Origin: Cruorifilaria tuberocauda
Lineage: Eukaryota; Nematoda; Chromadorea; Rhabditida; Onchocercidae
DNA: 60,801 nt
Assembly: GCA_013365365.1 (NCBI GenBank)
Contig: JABVXU010000336.1
Location: 1 to 60,801, forward strand
Direction: 5' to 3'
Shown here: positions 41,601 through 54,760 of the stretch, one piece after another
Layout: each line of letters begins with the position of its first letter
Numbering within the stretch: position 1 is the stretch's first letter
Position numbers and translations under genes: made by a program
The notes under the pieces: generated by a model
The model's input: the letters and a program-made list of their open reading frames with translations, nothing else
Told to the model about the DNA's origin: nothing
Databases searched by the model: none

Positions 41601-42954
41601 TAATCTCTTGAATTAACATTTTCTTCGATGAAAGCAATTCCTGATTAGAAGCTTTTATCTGAGTTACCAGTAAGTCTTTTTCTGCAAGCATTTCTGAAAA
41701 TGAAGTACCTTATTTCATATATGAACTGAACTTACAAAGTCTCATCGATCCCAATATACTATTTTATTCATTTAAAACTTCTGGAAAGAATTAACGGTAA
41801 GCGACAGTGCAAAACGGACCTCTAAGTGACGAGACTTCCAGTTCTAAATCTGAATTCTTTTTCATTAACTTCGCCATATCACTTTTGTTTTGCTCTAAAA
41901 AAATTATTGCATCGAATACAACAACATGCAGTGAAGAGAAGAAATAAACATAATGAAATCACACAATTTAGATACACTAAACTTCATATCCACAAGCGAA
42001 ACACTCTTGATAAAATGAATACCTGTTGATTCATTAGTGCTACCATTTTCTCCGTATTCTTTCGCTTTAAATTCCAGAATCTCACACTGTTTCACAACCT
42101 AAAACAAGGCTGACTCACATTAGAATTAATTACTTATTTGTTAAATGCTACATAGTTTGGAAAGTGTAAATTAATTAACCTTATTCAGTTCTGAGAGAAG
42201 CGTTGACTGCTGCAACCGAAATTCCTCTTCCTGCGATGATAATTTATGCTGCAGGAGACGAACTTCATTTTCCAGCTTTTCATTTGAGTTATCCTTTTCC
42301 TTCTTTCGACCAACAAGCTAAATTTCTTTAATTAAGCAAAATTTATCCCCATCCCCACTAATTAATCGTATCTACCCCAATACAGCGCTATCATGCTCAT
42401 TAGTCCTCACTTTTGCAGCTCTATACATTATATCAAAATATTAAAGTTATCTTCCTATTCTCATATTTGGCGCAGTCCATTCTTCCGCCACAGACACTGA
42501 CGACACGAAGTACCATCTGACAAAAGAACAGCTAATCAGTAGGGTTTTAAAGCATATTTAAACATGATTTACCCCAAAGAACTCTCCAAGTCCCAGTCAA
42601 GTTCCCGCAAAAATTTATACATTGACAAATAAATTCCTTAATAAAGTTTCTATGCTCTTATTATTTTGAAAAAAACACTAACAAAATCGTTATTAACATT
42701 TCTAAGTGAAAATCATTCGATCAGATTCATACCTTTGAAGCAAAGAGCAATGCTTCTGTGCCTTTGGAAGGTAAACTACTGATGTAATTTTGTTGACGTC
42801 TATTCTCTTCCAATAATTCATAGTTGCGATTCCGCAGTTCCAGCAGCTGTTCCTGGAGACGATAGAATTCCTCTTCGGATATTGATGCGTTCATCCTATT
42901 ATTCCTTCCATTTCTCAGTTCATCATTAGGAAAAGCATCGTTAGTCAGTGACAT
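38642..42954 (-). CDS. GRIPAP1/GRASP-1-like coiled-coil endosomal protein
   Basis: GRASP-1 is a Rab4 effector of recycling endosomes and, in neurons, of glutamate-receptor recycling. The N-terminus matches its signature: SEEEFYRLQEQLLELRNRNY early on, then LLFASK, a VRLLQHKLSSQEEEFRLQ block and long heptad-rich coiled coil (LKEKEEAIIALQ; KEALEAKIKESEEEIKRKDE). The C-terminus matches too: DMNRRLQRMLEETLSKNLVL and a last exon NIQTLLEKGGN before TAA at 38642-38644. About 16 small exons are seen, e.g. 42954-42736, 42317-42181, 42097-42024, 41510-41338, 41183-41030, 40578-40458, 40237-40120, 39474-39355, 39223-39095, 39000-38858, 38677-38642; I did not close the frame through every one, and the 39925-39600 part is least certain. 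Start: the first ATG in the exon, following an acceptor-like TTGCAG. A generic golgin is the alternative, but both termini argue for GRIPAP1. Confidence 0.82.
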
Positions 42955-44039
42955 CGCTTTGTCATACAAATATTATTCAGTCTGCAATCTGCAATCATTT
43001 GACGATTCCAGTTAACTATAACCCCTTTGACAGTCAACAAATTCCATCTCTCAGTAATAACTTACAACAGTAATTCTCAATATGACAATCAAACAACAAC
43101 AGAATTCAAATCTCTCACCCCATGATCCATTTCGGAAAAAGAAGACGCCTGGAAGAAATGACTTCTGACTTCGAAACCGATTACGAGCGAATGCAACAGT
43201 AATGAAAACTTACATTTCACTACTCTACATTTGCCAAATTATTTAGTTTGTCCATTTTGAAAAGTTTGTCGATTAACTTAGAAAGAAAAGGAAGATAGAA
43301 AGTAACAAAATTTACAGCCTGCATTGTGAGTTCGTTTCCTGAATAAATCATTTCTTTTGACTTGTATTTGTACTTTGCACCGGATGAAATAAATGTTACG
43401 AATAACCGGACAATCTTTGATGATTCCAAACAATTAATAAATTAACGTTTTCTTAATGGCTGTTAATGATAATCCACGATCGACTATTAACTGATTAGTA
43501 ACTATATGATGATAAGTGAAGGAAATACTTCTAGTAAAATTCTAATTCCTCTATCTCATTATCCTGGCTAATTTATATCTTTTCCAGGTTTTTTTTTTCC
43601 ACTGATTTATTCGTCATATAAAAGCGACATAATTCCCGTAATTTACCATCATTCTTTTTTTGTACTTTAATCATTTCATTTAAAATTATCACTGACGAAT
43701 TAATCTTTCATCGTCTCGATATGTGATAGAATCATTAAGATCAAGTCTTTGTGAGTGATAACATTTGCCATAATTGAATGCTTATTAATTTATTGGAACT
43801 GAAGTGACAACAAAGAATAGTGGAATGATTTAGTGTAATAAATATGTTGATACAGGTACAATTTAATTTAGATTATCATTAACAGTGCTAAATAAGCATA
43901 CATTCTAAGAGACATATATTGAAGAAACGGTAAAACCAGTATGAGATAATGTAACTAAATGATATGTATTGGGAATATTAGCGATAAGCTAAGTAAAAAA
44001 TTTCCCAAACAAATTTGGTAATATCATTGTAATTAGCAA
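42955..44039. other. Gap between nas-39 and the GRIPAP1-like gene
   Basis: 1.1 kb. A minus-strand open stretch (43429-43220) lacks an ATG start and recognisable motifs and is probably leader or promoter sequence of the gene downstream. The 44039 side should hold the nas-39 3' UTR. Confidence 0.4.
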
Positions 44040-47000
44040 TTAGTTATTATTAATAATAGGTTCACGTGGAGGTCGATGTGTTGTTGAAGCAAATGGTGGA
44101 ATTGTCCCTGGTATTGTTGATTGATATTCAGCAATGAAACCTTTCTGTTCTTCAGATTCATCCGTAATTAGAAGTAGGAGTAAATTTCTTCCAGTTGATG
44201 TAAAAGATGATGGTAGCTTGAAAATTTTTAGCTATTTTATAAAAATAAAACTTATCATAGTATTGAATTTTTTTTTCAATGAAACTTATCACAATACTGA
44301 ATTGGAGAAATATTAATGTATTGCTTCTGAAAGTTCAAAATAAAATCTCAATAAATCAATAAATCAATATTTCAATAAATCAAAGGTAGATTTTATAATC
44401 AGAATTGAATGGTATTGTAAGCTGCCATTTTATGATGCATGCAATCACCGGAAAATATCCTGCATGGAGGATATTTAGTAATTCCGTGTTCCATGTACTT
44501 TATGATGGAATCATGCAATGAATTACCTTATCACCGCAATATCGAGCTACACGTTGTTCCTCCAAAATCTCATCTCCATCATAAATCTCGACATAATCAA
44601 ATTCGCAATTTGTCTCATATTCTAAATCAAATTGCTCAAAACGAATGTTTACACCACGATTTGCTTCCGCCATAATTCGCCATTCACATCTAAAATCAAA
44701 ATTTGATTTGAAAATTTCATTCCAATATTATTGAATAACACGTATTTGATTATTATTATAAAGCTATCGATCGCATTCCTTTATCATTTAATAAAATTAA
44801 ATTGCTTTGAAAGTTCTTTTGTTTTGTGAAATAATATACAGGTAATTCATATCTATCATCTACCTCATTTTTTTCTCGTATTTACCATCACTGTACCGAG
44901 CATGAGAATAAATAAAACCAACAGTTTGTTCAGCTTTTAAATTGCCACCACAAACTGAAATTGTACTATGAAATTAAACGGAGAACATAATATTATTATA
45001 ACCAGAATCGGGAAATTAATTTCCTGCTCTTATGAAGTTAAGTATTTATGAGACATTCATTATTAAAATTACAATTCAATCAAATTTATGTAATTAAAAT
45101 TTATATAAACTATTTTTCAGTATTAATAATCAACTTCTTCCCAACGCACAACGTAAACGTTTTGTACGTCTTGAATTATTTTCCGTAAAAATTGAAGATA
45201 GCGAAAAACCCAATGTGATCAAATAATATAATAAAGATATGATAAATAATTTGACGTACCTGAAGAATAGAAAGCTTTAAATCCACGACGATCAACGCTA
45301 GCATCCGTATGCATTGTCATAAATAACTGATTGGAAGATGATTGTAAATTTGGTGGTACATCACTACCACAAAAAATTCCCAGTGATAAGGCATCATTAT
45401 TACCACCATCAAATATCTCGATATGATCATATTTGCATGTATCATGTTCTTCAAACATGAATTCTTCAAATGACTGCAAGATGTTTTTTTTTTTTTTTCA
45501 ACAATTAAAATTAATAAAAAATTAAATTGTACCACTTGTTACTATTTTGCTTATCAGAATATGCTATCTTTATTTATCATTTATTGTCATTTCAATAGTT
45601 TCATATGGATAACTAACTATTGATTGAAATTAATTTTAAGATAAATTGATATATGCTTTCGATTTACTATTTTAAAAATTAAAAATAAAATGCTATGAAT
45701 AAAAAATGCTAACAAGTGAAAGACGATGTCCTGGCGTAGTTACAAAATGCCAATTGCAATTTTTTCCTTTTGGATAATCAAGTGGATAATTTGGTGATGT
45801 AATTTCACCTTCCGGTTCATACAGTTCTAAATTACATCCACCACCCTTACAGTTATGTCCATCATCTGCCAAAATATAGCCATTTTCACATTCACATTGA
45901 TATGAACCTAAAAGAAATTTTCAGGTTCTTCATAGTTTTGCAATATAAAACGATTAAAAACTATTTGCATAAAAAAAGAAAAGAAAAAAGGCCAGTAAGA
46001 TTCTCTAAAGAATAAAATTCTCTAAATCAATCCTATTTTATCTAATCTTAAAATAAAGTAACTTAATTGCTCCTTACTTATTTCAATATAATAATCATTA
46101 CTCAATTTATTATATTAGTACTATTTATTTGTAACTTGTATGAATTACAAAGAAAAAAAAAAACCGATTGTATTTGTGCAACGTTGTTGACAACCAGCGT
46201 TGTTATTTCGACATTCATCCAAATCGGTGATAAAGTATGCCATGAAGCCATTTTTCTCAATCTGTAAAAGTTTAGAAATTAAAAAATAGAAAGTAAAAAA
46301 GTAAGGAAAAATAGAAAGTAAAAGTTTAGAAAATTAAGAAAGAAAAAAAAAAAAAGAAGAAAGTCAAATAATCCTTCAACCTTTCTCTTATTTCTTTTCT
46401 CTCGTTTTTTTTTCTTATCAATCTAACTTTTAAATTATCAAATTAAATTTATGATTAAAAAAAAATAAAAAATTAAAAAAGAATTGCAAAAAAAAAACTG
46501 TTAAATTAATAATTTTATACTAGTAAAATTAATAATTAATATTTAAATTTAAATTTAATATTGAAAGAAAAAATCAAAAATACTAAAACCGTATTATCGG
46601 AAACGAATAAAACTTTAATTCGATTTGTTGTTGATGTATATACTAATGAATTATAATATCCACAATATCGCTCTTCCATTCCTTTATCATTCTGTATGAG
46701 AACATAATCATAGGAACATGCTGATTTCATTCCTTCCACATCAAAATGTGTAAAATTAACGATAATTTGATATTCATTATCAGCTTCTATTTGCCAAACA
46801 CACGTTTTCAGCGGTGCATAATTTAACGGATAATTTGGACTATGAAAAGTTCCACTTGATGCTTTTATAATACCACCACATGTACCTTAAAAAAAAACGA
46901 GAAATATGATAAATAAGGTGATAATTTAAAATATCTACTTTTAATTGAATTAAATAAAATTGATTTAATTAGCAAGTATGAATTGTAAGAATATATGAAA

Positions 47001-50000
47001 AAAAAAAGAAAGAAACTTGCTCATTTTTTAATTAATTAATTAATTTCCTACTTTGACAAGTTTTTCCATCTGAACGTAATGAATATCCAATATCACATTC
47101 ACATTCATAACCACCAATTTTATTGATACAATGATGCTCACATCCATGATTATTTGATTTGCATTCATCCATTTCTTAAAATTTATCAAATTATTTGATC
47201 AATATAAATTTAATTGTTATAACAATAAATTCCTTTAATATTACAATCACATAATGCAACATGTTTCCTTATTTATTGATAAATTATATTTACAACAATT
47301 AGATAATATATTACAATAACAATTAGATATTATATTAAGACAATTAAATCGGTTACTACAACAATTAGATAATATATTAAGATAATTAAATTGATTAAAT
47401 TACTTTTTAAAAAAGAAAACATACCTTTAGTGAAACTGATATGAAAACCTTCCTTTTGTACCGAACTATCCGAAATGAACAGTAACAGAGCGGTATTGAA
47501 ATGTGAAACAAGTGATTTGGTTACTATCTGTAATAAAGTTATTGACATTATTCATTTGAATCAATATATCCATTAAATAAAAGTAAGAAAATGATTATGA
47601 CAGCAACTTTATCATACTTTTTTAAATTGAATTTTGATAATAGTTACAGATGTTAAATAAAAGAAAACTTAACTATACATTGACCGATATAAATTAATAT
47701 AATTGAAATTATATTATTGATAATTCTAATCAAAGTAAACACAATCCGATAATTCAAATGTATTGTTCACTGATAAATTCATTGATTTATCACTAAAGTA
47801 AAACATAATATACACTGATTAGTTAATTTTAATAATGATTCATGAAGATATTCATTTAAATAATTTCCTGCTACACAAATATACTTTACCTGACCGCATA
47901 ATTTAGAAAGTAATGCAGTCGATTCCACCACTGTACCATCGTATATCTCCAATCGATCATAAATACAATCTTTGTGTGTTTCAAGCTAAATTTCAATTTT
48001 TATCATATCTTATTATCGATTTCTTCTTTTCACAATAATTATTATTAAAACATTCCAATATGTAAGGGAATCTAGATTACTGGTTAAATTTAAATAAATA
48101 TAGGATGAAAAAGATTTACAGAAATTTAAGTATAATTATAATAGAAGAATAATTTCAAAAATTTTCAATTTTTCATTTGATAAAAAAAAAGTACAATTTT
48201 AACTTAATGAGCTGTAAATGGAAATTTTTATAATAATTATAATTAGAATTTTCATAACAGCATTTCGAAATTTAACTTCAAAAAAATTTTTTTTAATAAT
48301 TTCATTCTTTTCTTTAATTAATTACCAATAGTTTTTATCAGTAATAACTAACACTAAAAAAATGAAATGTTAAAGCAACTTGATAGCCTTCTTGAACCGT
48401 AATAAGCCATTTACATTCTTCATCAGGCATATAATTTTCCGGATATCGTGGACTTTGTATAGTGCCAATATCACTAACAATATGACCACCGCAAACAGCT
48501 GAAAAATTGCTCTGACAATTTCTTACTTATCCTAAATTAATTATTTGAATATTTAGCCAAGGCAAGTAATAAAAGAAATACAAACCAATGTAATTAGCAA
48601 AGATGGAAAATAGAGGATAGGATGTTTTTGTTTGAATAAAAAGTCTATTACTGGTTGAGATGATTGTTCGTGATATTACACCACCACATAATTTATCTAA
48701 AATATTTTGAAGTAATAAGTTAGATTGAAAATTATTAGCCAATGAATATTACACTAAAATACAAATTGTAAAGTTTGCAATAATTAAATTTAAATAAATT
48801 TCGATTAATAAGCTAAACCAAAATTCAAACTGATCTAAATACATTTTTAAAAACCCAAATATAATTTAAAAAAAAAATAATTGAAAATTCTTTAATTCGA
48901 AATCTTTCATTACAATTACTAATTTCGAGTTCGATATTAAGTAAAATAAAGGAAAATGAGAGAGAAATAAAGAGGATTAAAATGGTATCGAATTGAATTA
49001 TTAAAAAGTGAAAAAAAAAACTAACAATTAACAAATTTAATTACATTAAAGATTTTTTATATAATTAAACAATTAAATATACCTGAAATTGGTGAACCAA
49101 TATAGTGTCCATCTCTAATAATTAAATAATTATCTCTTTCAGAGGCACAATCACGTTTAGGTAATGGCAAATCAAGAGTTGAAACATTGAGAACAATAAA
49201 TTCACCAAATGCAGCAATGATACGCCACTGACAAATGGTACCACTACCATCCAAACGTAACTCACCAAATTCTTTCATCAAAGTTTCACCACATGCTAAA
49301 GTGATAATCAAGTGATAATTAATAAATATAAAATGAATAAAACAATTTGGTTAATATTGCCAAAAAAGGAAAAATGAAAATTATATAAATTTTACTTATA
49401 ATTACGATAAATTGTTGTACAGTGATTAATTAATTGTATTATAATTAAGTAATCATTATACAACAATTAATCATTAAAGGTGTAGCATAAATGAGGTAAT
49501 TTTAATAATGTGATAATTGTGATTGAATAATATATGGAAACATTCGAAATTAAATACTCAAATGTTAAATGAGATTAATTAATTGTACCCCGATGAATTG
49601 TTGTATTACGATTATTGAACTTTATTGAACGATATATTATTGATTGATTATTTATTATTGATTGAATTATTGGATTACTGTATCATAAATTGAATAGAAT
49701 TTTATTGAAAGAATGTAAATGCATAAAGGATAAATGAGATTGATGAAATGATAATTGATTTTAGCAGAAAATTGTATTAATTAATCTTTGATACTTTTTT
49801 TCTTAATCGATATTTTAAATCTAATCAAACATTCCTAACACTTTTTAATTTGATCAAATATTTTAGGATAGTTTCTTTAGACAGAAATTTCATTTAACAT
49901 TTTTAAATTAAATTTTGAATTACAATAAAGATTTTCAAGCTAAATATTTCACTAAATAATCATTAAAGATGTGAAATAATAAATGAGGAAATTGTTAATA

Positions 50001-51981
50001 ATATAATAATTATAATTGAATAATATATGGAAACATTAGAAATTAAATACTCAAATGTTAAATCAGATACTTATGAAAATGAAAATAAAAAAACCTGTGC
50101 ACTTGTAAAGTTTCTTAGTTTGCGTAATATCACCCGGTGATAATTGCGTACGTTGACCAATTTCAGGTCGTTCACTAAATTTTCCTTTTGGTAAAATTGT
50201 ATCCAAATACATCGCTCGTGAAAATGTATCACGTGCGTAATGCATAATCGACGCATAATCATACGGCTCTCCAAGTGAATCAACCTCATCAGGTTTTAAT
50301 TTTTCAAAATTATAATCCTGCGCTAAAATTTATTAAATTTAATTTCCCATTTCAAAATACCATTTGCATTCAAAAATAAAAAAAAACCAAGCTTAAAGTT
50401 ATTTATTTATCTTTTCAATCGATTAGCCATAAATAATTATTAAAAGAGTAATTTGATCATTTTAATTTATTTGAAATATGAAATTTAACTAAATTACATC
50501 CTTTGATAATTAAAAAAAAATAATTAATTAAAAGAAATGATTAAATGATATTAATTGAAACTAATAAATTTCTATCTAATTTTAAATTATTATAAAATTT
50601 CATAAAATGGTTTATCTGTATTTAAGCGGAAAAGAATATAACAGTTGATATATAACAATTGATAAACTATTATTTCTTTATCAATTATCATCTTTTCGTT
50701 ATCACTTTAGCCTTCTTTTTTTGCCAAAGTAAAATTTAACCTTGTTGAATGCTTTTATAAAATATATCAACGTGTTGATCACGATCTAAACGTGTATGTT
50801 CATGCCAAAAACCAATTACATGACCTAATTCATGTACGACAATGCCAAATTTATCACAATTCTTTCCAATACTTATCGCTTGTGGTCCATTACTTTTCCT
50901 ACCAACATATGAGCAACAGCTGTAATTATTACACATTATTTCATCAAGTAGTTGTATTTGTAAAATTGCAAATGTTGACAAATTATTTATCAGACATTTT
51001 ATCATTAAGCGTTAGAAAAAGCTAAATATTTAAAATTGATAATAATATCTTGCATAGTATAATCAATCAAAGATTAAATCTAAAATGAAGAAAGCTATGC
51101 TAAAATGATTATGCATTTGTGAGTTTGATCAATTCAATACTAAAAAGTAATTTTAAGTAATTAATGATTTGTAAGTAACTTTATTAATAAGTGTAAGTAT
51201 TATTGATAAATGTTTTTCGAATGAAGTGATATTTTTATAAATTAAATTAAACAAATTTTTCAGTTTCTCATGCTTTTTTCCGGATATCATTTTCTAAGTA
51301 TAATTAAGATATAATAATATTTCCGGATATCGTTTTTGTTTATTAATAATTTACCCGCATTTATCGATGGTAAAAACAATGTAATTCAGATGTTCCGGTT
51401 GACGTGGTATAAACGTTATGCACGTATTGTTCTCCCAATGCCGCATTGCCCTCTGAAACAAACGCTTATGTTCACCTGCGGAATGGAACAACTGTTCCGT
51501 GATGTTGAGTTACCTGTAAAATTATCTGATATATCGTATGGTATCACACCATCGGGCCATAATCGTTCTTTACGTGCTGTTGCTGCTCGAATTTTTCGTC
51601 TGAAAAATCACTGATAAGAAGAATTTTCGAAAATTCAAATTGCTTTCAATGTTCCTCAAAAAAAAAAAATCTTCGAAAAAAATTGAATAATTAAAAAAGT
51701 TCATTCAAAATTAAAAACCTAAATTGATATCTATTCCGATTTCTCATCGTATCTCTACTAATTTCAGGAAATGCTTTCAATGATACTGATGATGATGATG
51801 ATGATGATGATGATGGTACTGTTGCTGATAATAATGACGATGATGATGTTGGTGGTGATGCTAATGATAACCACCGTAAATAGTAATTCCGATAATATTT
51901 CCATGATAATTCCGGTTCAATGTAACGTTGTATTGTTGGTGTAAGAAGGAAGAGAAATAAAAGAATTGGAAATGATGGCAT
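44040..51981 (-). CDS. nas-39: Tolloid/BMP-1-type astacin metalloprotease with CUB and EGF domains
   Basis: Secreted zinc endopeptidase of the BMP1/tolloid family, which processes procollagens and BMP antagonists; C. elegans has one such gene, nas-39. Order: signal peptide ([17 protein letters not shown]), a short Ser-rich propeptide, a cleavage motif (RRKIR before [17 protein letters not shown]), then the catalytic domain with [13 protein letters not shown] (near 50800-50835), the CCSYVG motif and Met-turn SIMHYA. Then CUB1 (49300-48640), CUB2 (48500-47420), EGF (47170-47050, [13 protein letters not shown]), CUB3 (46890-46200), EGF (46230-45870, [14 protein letters not shown]), CUB4 (45860-45260) and CUB5 (44960-44060), ending in a Pro/Thr tail. 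This is the full vertebrate-type set. First exons: 51981-51719, 51599-51514, 51475-51355. All zinc ligands are present. Oddities: a 38-nt intron and a microsatellite-encoded poly-Ser propeptide. Later exon borders were read from domain continuity. Confidence 0.93.
49407..49471. other. Hairpin-forming inverted repeat in a nas-39 intron
   Basis: The arm AATTGTTGTACAGTGATTA pairs with TAATCATTATACAACAATT with two or three mismatches, separated by a short AT-rich loop. It lies immediately upstream (plus coordinates) of the first copy of the intronic duplication. Confidence 0.6.
49470..50066. repeat. Direct duplication of ~110 bp within one nas-39 intron
   Basis: 49470-49575 and 49956-50066 share the run TGAATAATATATGGAAACAT and then AAATTAAATACTCAAATGTT, with small differences elsewhere, including ATCATTAAAG at the left end. 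Both copies lie in the intron between the end of the astacin domain and CUB1. Confidence 0.85.
51476..51513 (-). other. 38-nt intron in nas-39
   Basis: On the minus strand the sequence begins GTAACT and ends CCGCAG. Removing it joins NFTG to [14 protein letters not shown] exactly as in tolloid proteases; keeping it breaks the frame. The interior contains GGAACA-GT-TGTTCC, an inverted repeat that could fold. Confidence 0.85.
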
Positions 51982-54481
51982 AATAAAGTTTATTTCAGGA
52001 AAAAAATTATTATTACCTTTAGCATACTCTAACTGATACAATCAATATCTTTTCCACTCTCTTTCACTTTTTTCGTTTTTTAATTTTACAATTTCAAAAG
52101 ATAGCACAGGAAATAAATGATAGATGAAATAATTACTTCCCAATAAAATCAAAAGTTAAATGATTGGTAGAAGAAGTGAGAATTAAAGCGTTATCGTTAA
52201 TTTTTCCAACAGGTGATATTGATGAAAATGTGAGAGGATTTGAAGTGAATGAATGAACTAATCAGTAAGAATGGAAGATAAAGGATGAGCGGTGTGATTT
52301 GAAGTTTATCTTATCTCAACGAACACTTTTCGCTCCACCTTACACTTTTCGCTCCTCCTTAGCAGCTAACGAAGAGGAAGGATTTTGGATGGATCAGCGA
52401 TGATAGCAACAATTTCACCCTTTTGCTTCTTCTTCACTCTTTCATCACTTAATAATAATTATTCTTATCACTTCGAACATTTTATCATTATTTATCTCTT
52501 GTAAAATAATGAGAAAAACTTTTCTTCAATCGTTGAAACAATTAAACAGTTGATAAATTTAAAATGAAATTTATTGTAAGGAAGTTTTTTTAAGATTAAT
52601 TTAAATATATTTGATATTTGAATTATTGGATATAAGTAATAATTTACTTTTATAAGTAAATTAGGTGATAAAATTATTAATGATGCGAAATAAATTTTGA
52701 AAAATTGATAACATTTATATCAAGTTTTATACGACGAAAACAATATTTTCGATATATTTCAATAGTTCCAACAATTCCTGTTCATTTCTTCATTTTCATC
52801 AAACTTGACTGATAAAATTTGAAATTTGAAATTCTCTTTTCTTTTCCTTCATTTCATTACCTTCAATTTTTGTAACACTACATTAAACATGAATTTCGAA
52901 TTCAATCATTAAAATTTCTTTAACAAATGCTTCCAATAATAAAGAAAAAATTTTCCAGGTTATCTAAAAATATCAAATTCACAATCCCGATAACTCACAA
53001 ATTGCACACCTATTTATGATGATAAATGATAAATGAATCATTATTTTATTTCCCCTCTCTAGTTTCCACTTTTCTCCAATTTTCCAGTATTGTTTAAATG
53101 ATAATTATTAAAATTGATATGAATCAATTTTCATTTTCATATGCTTTCATATGATAAATGATAGAATTTCGAATGTTGCAAATAACATTTTGTCGTTTTT
53201 TTTTTTTATTTGAAAAATACATCATAAATAAAAGTAGCAAAAAGAAAGAAAAAGAAGTAATCGATTGAACAATTAACTGATTAACTGATAATTAATACGC
53301 AAAGAATAATAATCATAACATTGGAACAATGAAATTTATGCATTAAGTTTAAAAATGATATTACTTTTTTATCAAAAGAGAGAGAGAGAGAAATTGAGAA
53401 CTGTTAAAATAAGAATGGTTGAATTTCGAAATGATATATTGAATCCAGTTAATTGCTTATCAAATATTATAAGTAACGAAATCAAAAAAAAAAAACCAAA
53501 TTACCGAATCAAGAATTTATACTTTTTTCCCTTTTTTACATTCTCACGTATCCTAATCATTGATGAAATTATCATACTAAACGAATAAATACCTTTAAGA
53601 AATGAAAAGTATAACAGGAAGGCATGAAACATTCTTCCGAATTTCATCTTAACGTTTCAAAGTGATTTTTAAATCAGAAAGAAAGACTAAAAATCTTAAA
53701 CTTTTGCTATAATTAATTGCTTAGCATTTCATTTGCTTCCACAGTTTAATCAAAATGTATGCAGGAAAAGAAAGAAATGTTTAAATCAAGTAATACTAAT
53801 GAAATTATATTACAACTATGGTTTAAATTATAAGCAAAAGTTATTTAACCTTAATACATCAATTAATTAGAACCAGTTTGAAAAAAAAAAAAAAGACTTG
53901 ATTGAAGATCGTTTGATGAGATCGAAAACCTGTCTGTCCTATTGCATTTTACTATATTAGGTGAGATCAATAATCCTATTGTGATTATAGCTTGCTAACT
54001 AAATGAGATTAAATCCTAGATGAAGTAGAAATTGTATACAATTAATATAATAATTGATATAAATAGAAAGCACTGGAAAAAAAAAACGGATAATCTAAAA
54101 TATCATATGAGTAATAAACGAATGTAAAATGATAAATTCTATTTCAAAAAATTCATTTTAATTTTAATTTCAAATTAAAATTTAAAATAACTATATTAGT
54201 GAAAAAAAAAGTACCAGTGATGAATAATAATGCAAACTAAGTATGGGATACGAACAAAACAAAAAAAAAAACACAAATAATAATAAAGATTAGATGATAT
54301 CAATTCAACACGTATACATAATGGAAATGAATTTTTCTTTTTAAAAAAAAGAAATTATCAAAATTAATAGACAAAATAAAGATGCAAATAAAATAAATAA
54401 GAACAGTTATACAAATTTAAAAAGTGATTCAAAAATAATTTTCCTTATTATTGCTAATATGAAAGGAATCATTTATCAATT
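51982..54481. other. Intergenic region between the cotransporter and nas-39
   Basis: 2.5 kb of AT-rich DNA without a supported gene. It should contain the nas-39 promoter and leader (the part near 52280-52400 is less AT-rich) and the 3' UTR of the cotransporter. A short GA tract lies near 53378-53390. Confidence 0.45.
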
Positions 54482-54727
54482 TCATGAATATATGGTGACA
54501 ACTTCGGTACCGGTACCTCTCACCAATAAAATCCTCTGTAAACCTTCCGTTAATGCTTCAATAAATTCCATATCTGAAAAAGAAACAAAAAAATTAAATT
54601 TTTATTATCAATATTATCAGATTATCAATTGTGAAATTATCCATATTATCAAAAGTTATTACTTATTTCCGTTACCATAATAATAAATTAATAATAATTA
54701 ATAATAATTAATAATAATAATAATAAC

Positions 54728-54760
<33 letters not shown>

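Noticed and set aside
44860..44867. CTACCTCA, a perfect let-7 seed match
   Set aside because: It is on the plus strand inside a minus-strand gene's intron region, so it is not part of a known mRNA 3' UTR.
51336..51614. A 92-codon plus-strand open frame
   Set aside because: It is the antisense shadow of the nas-39 catalytic-domain exons.
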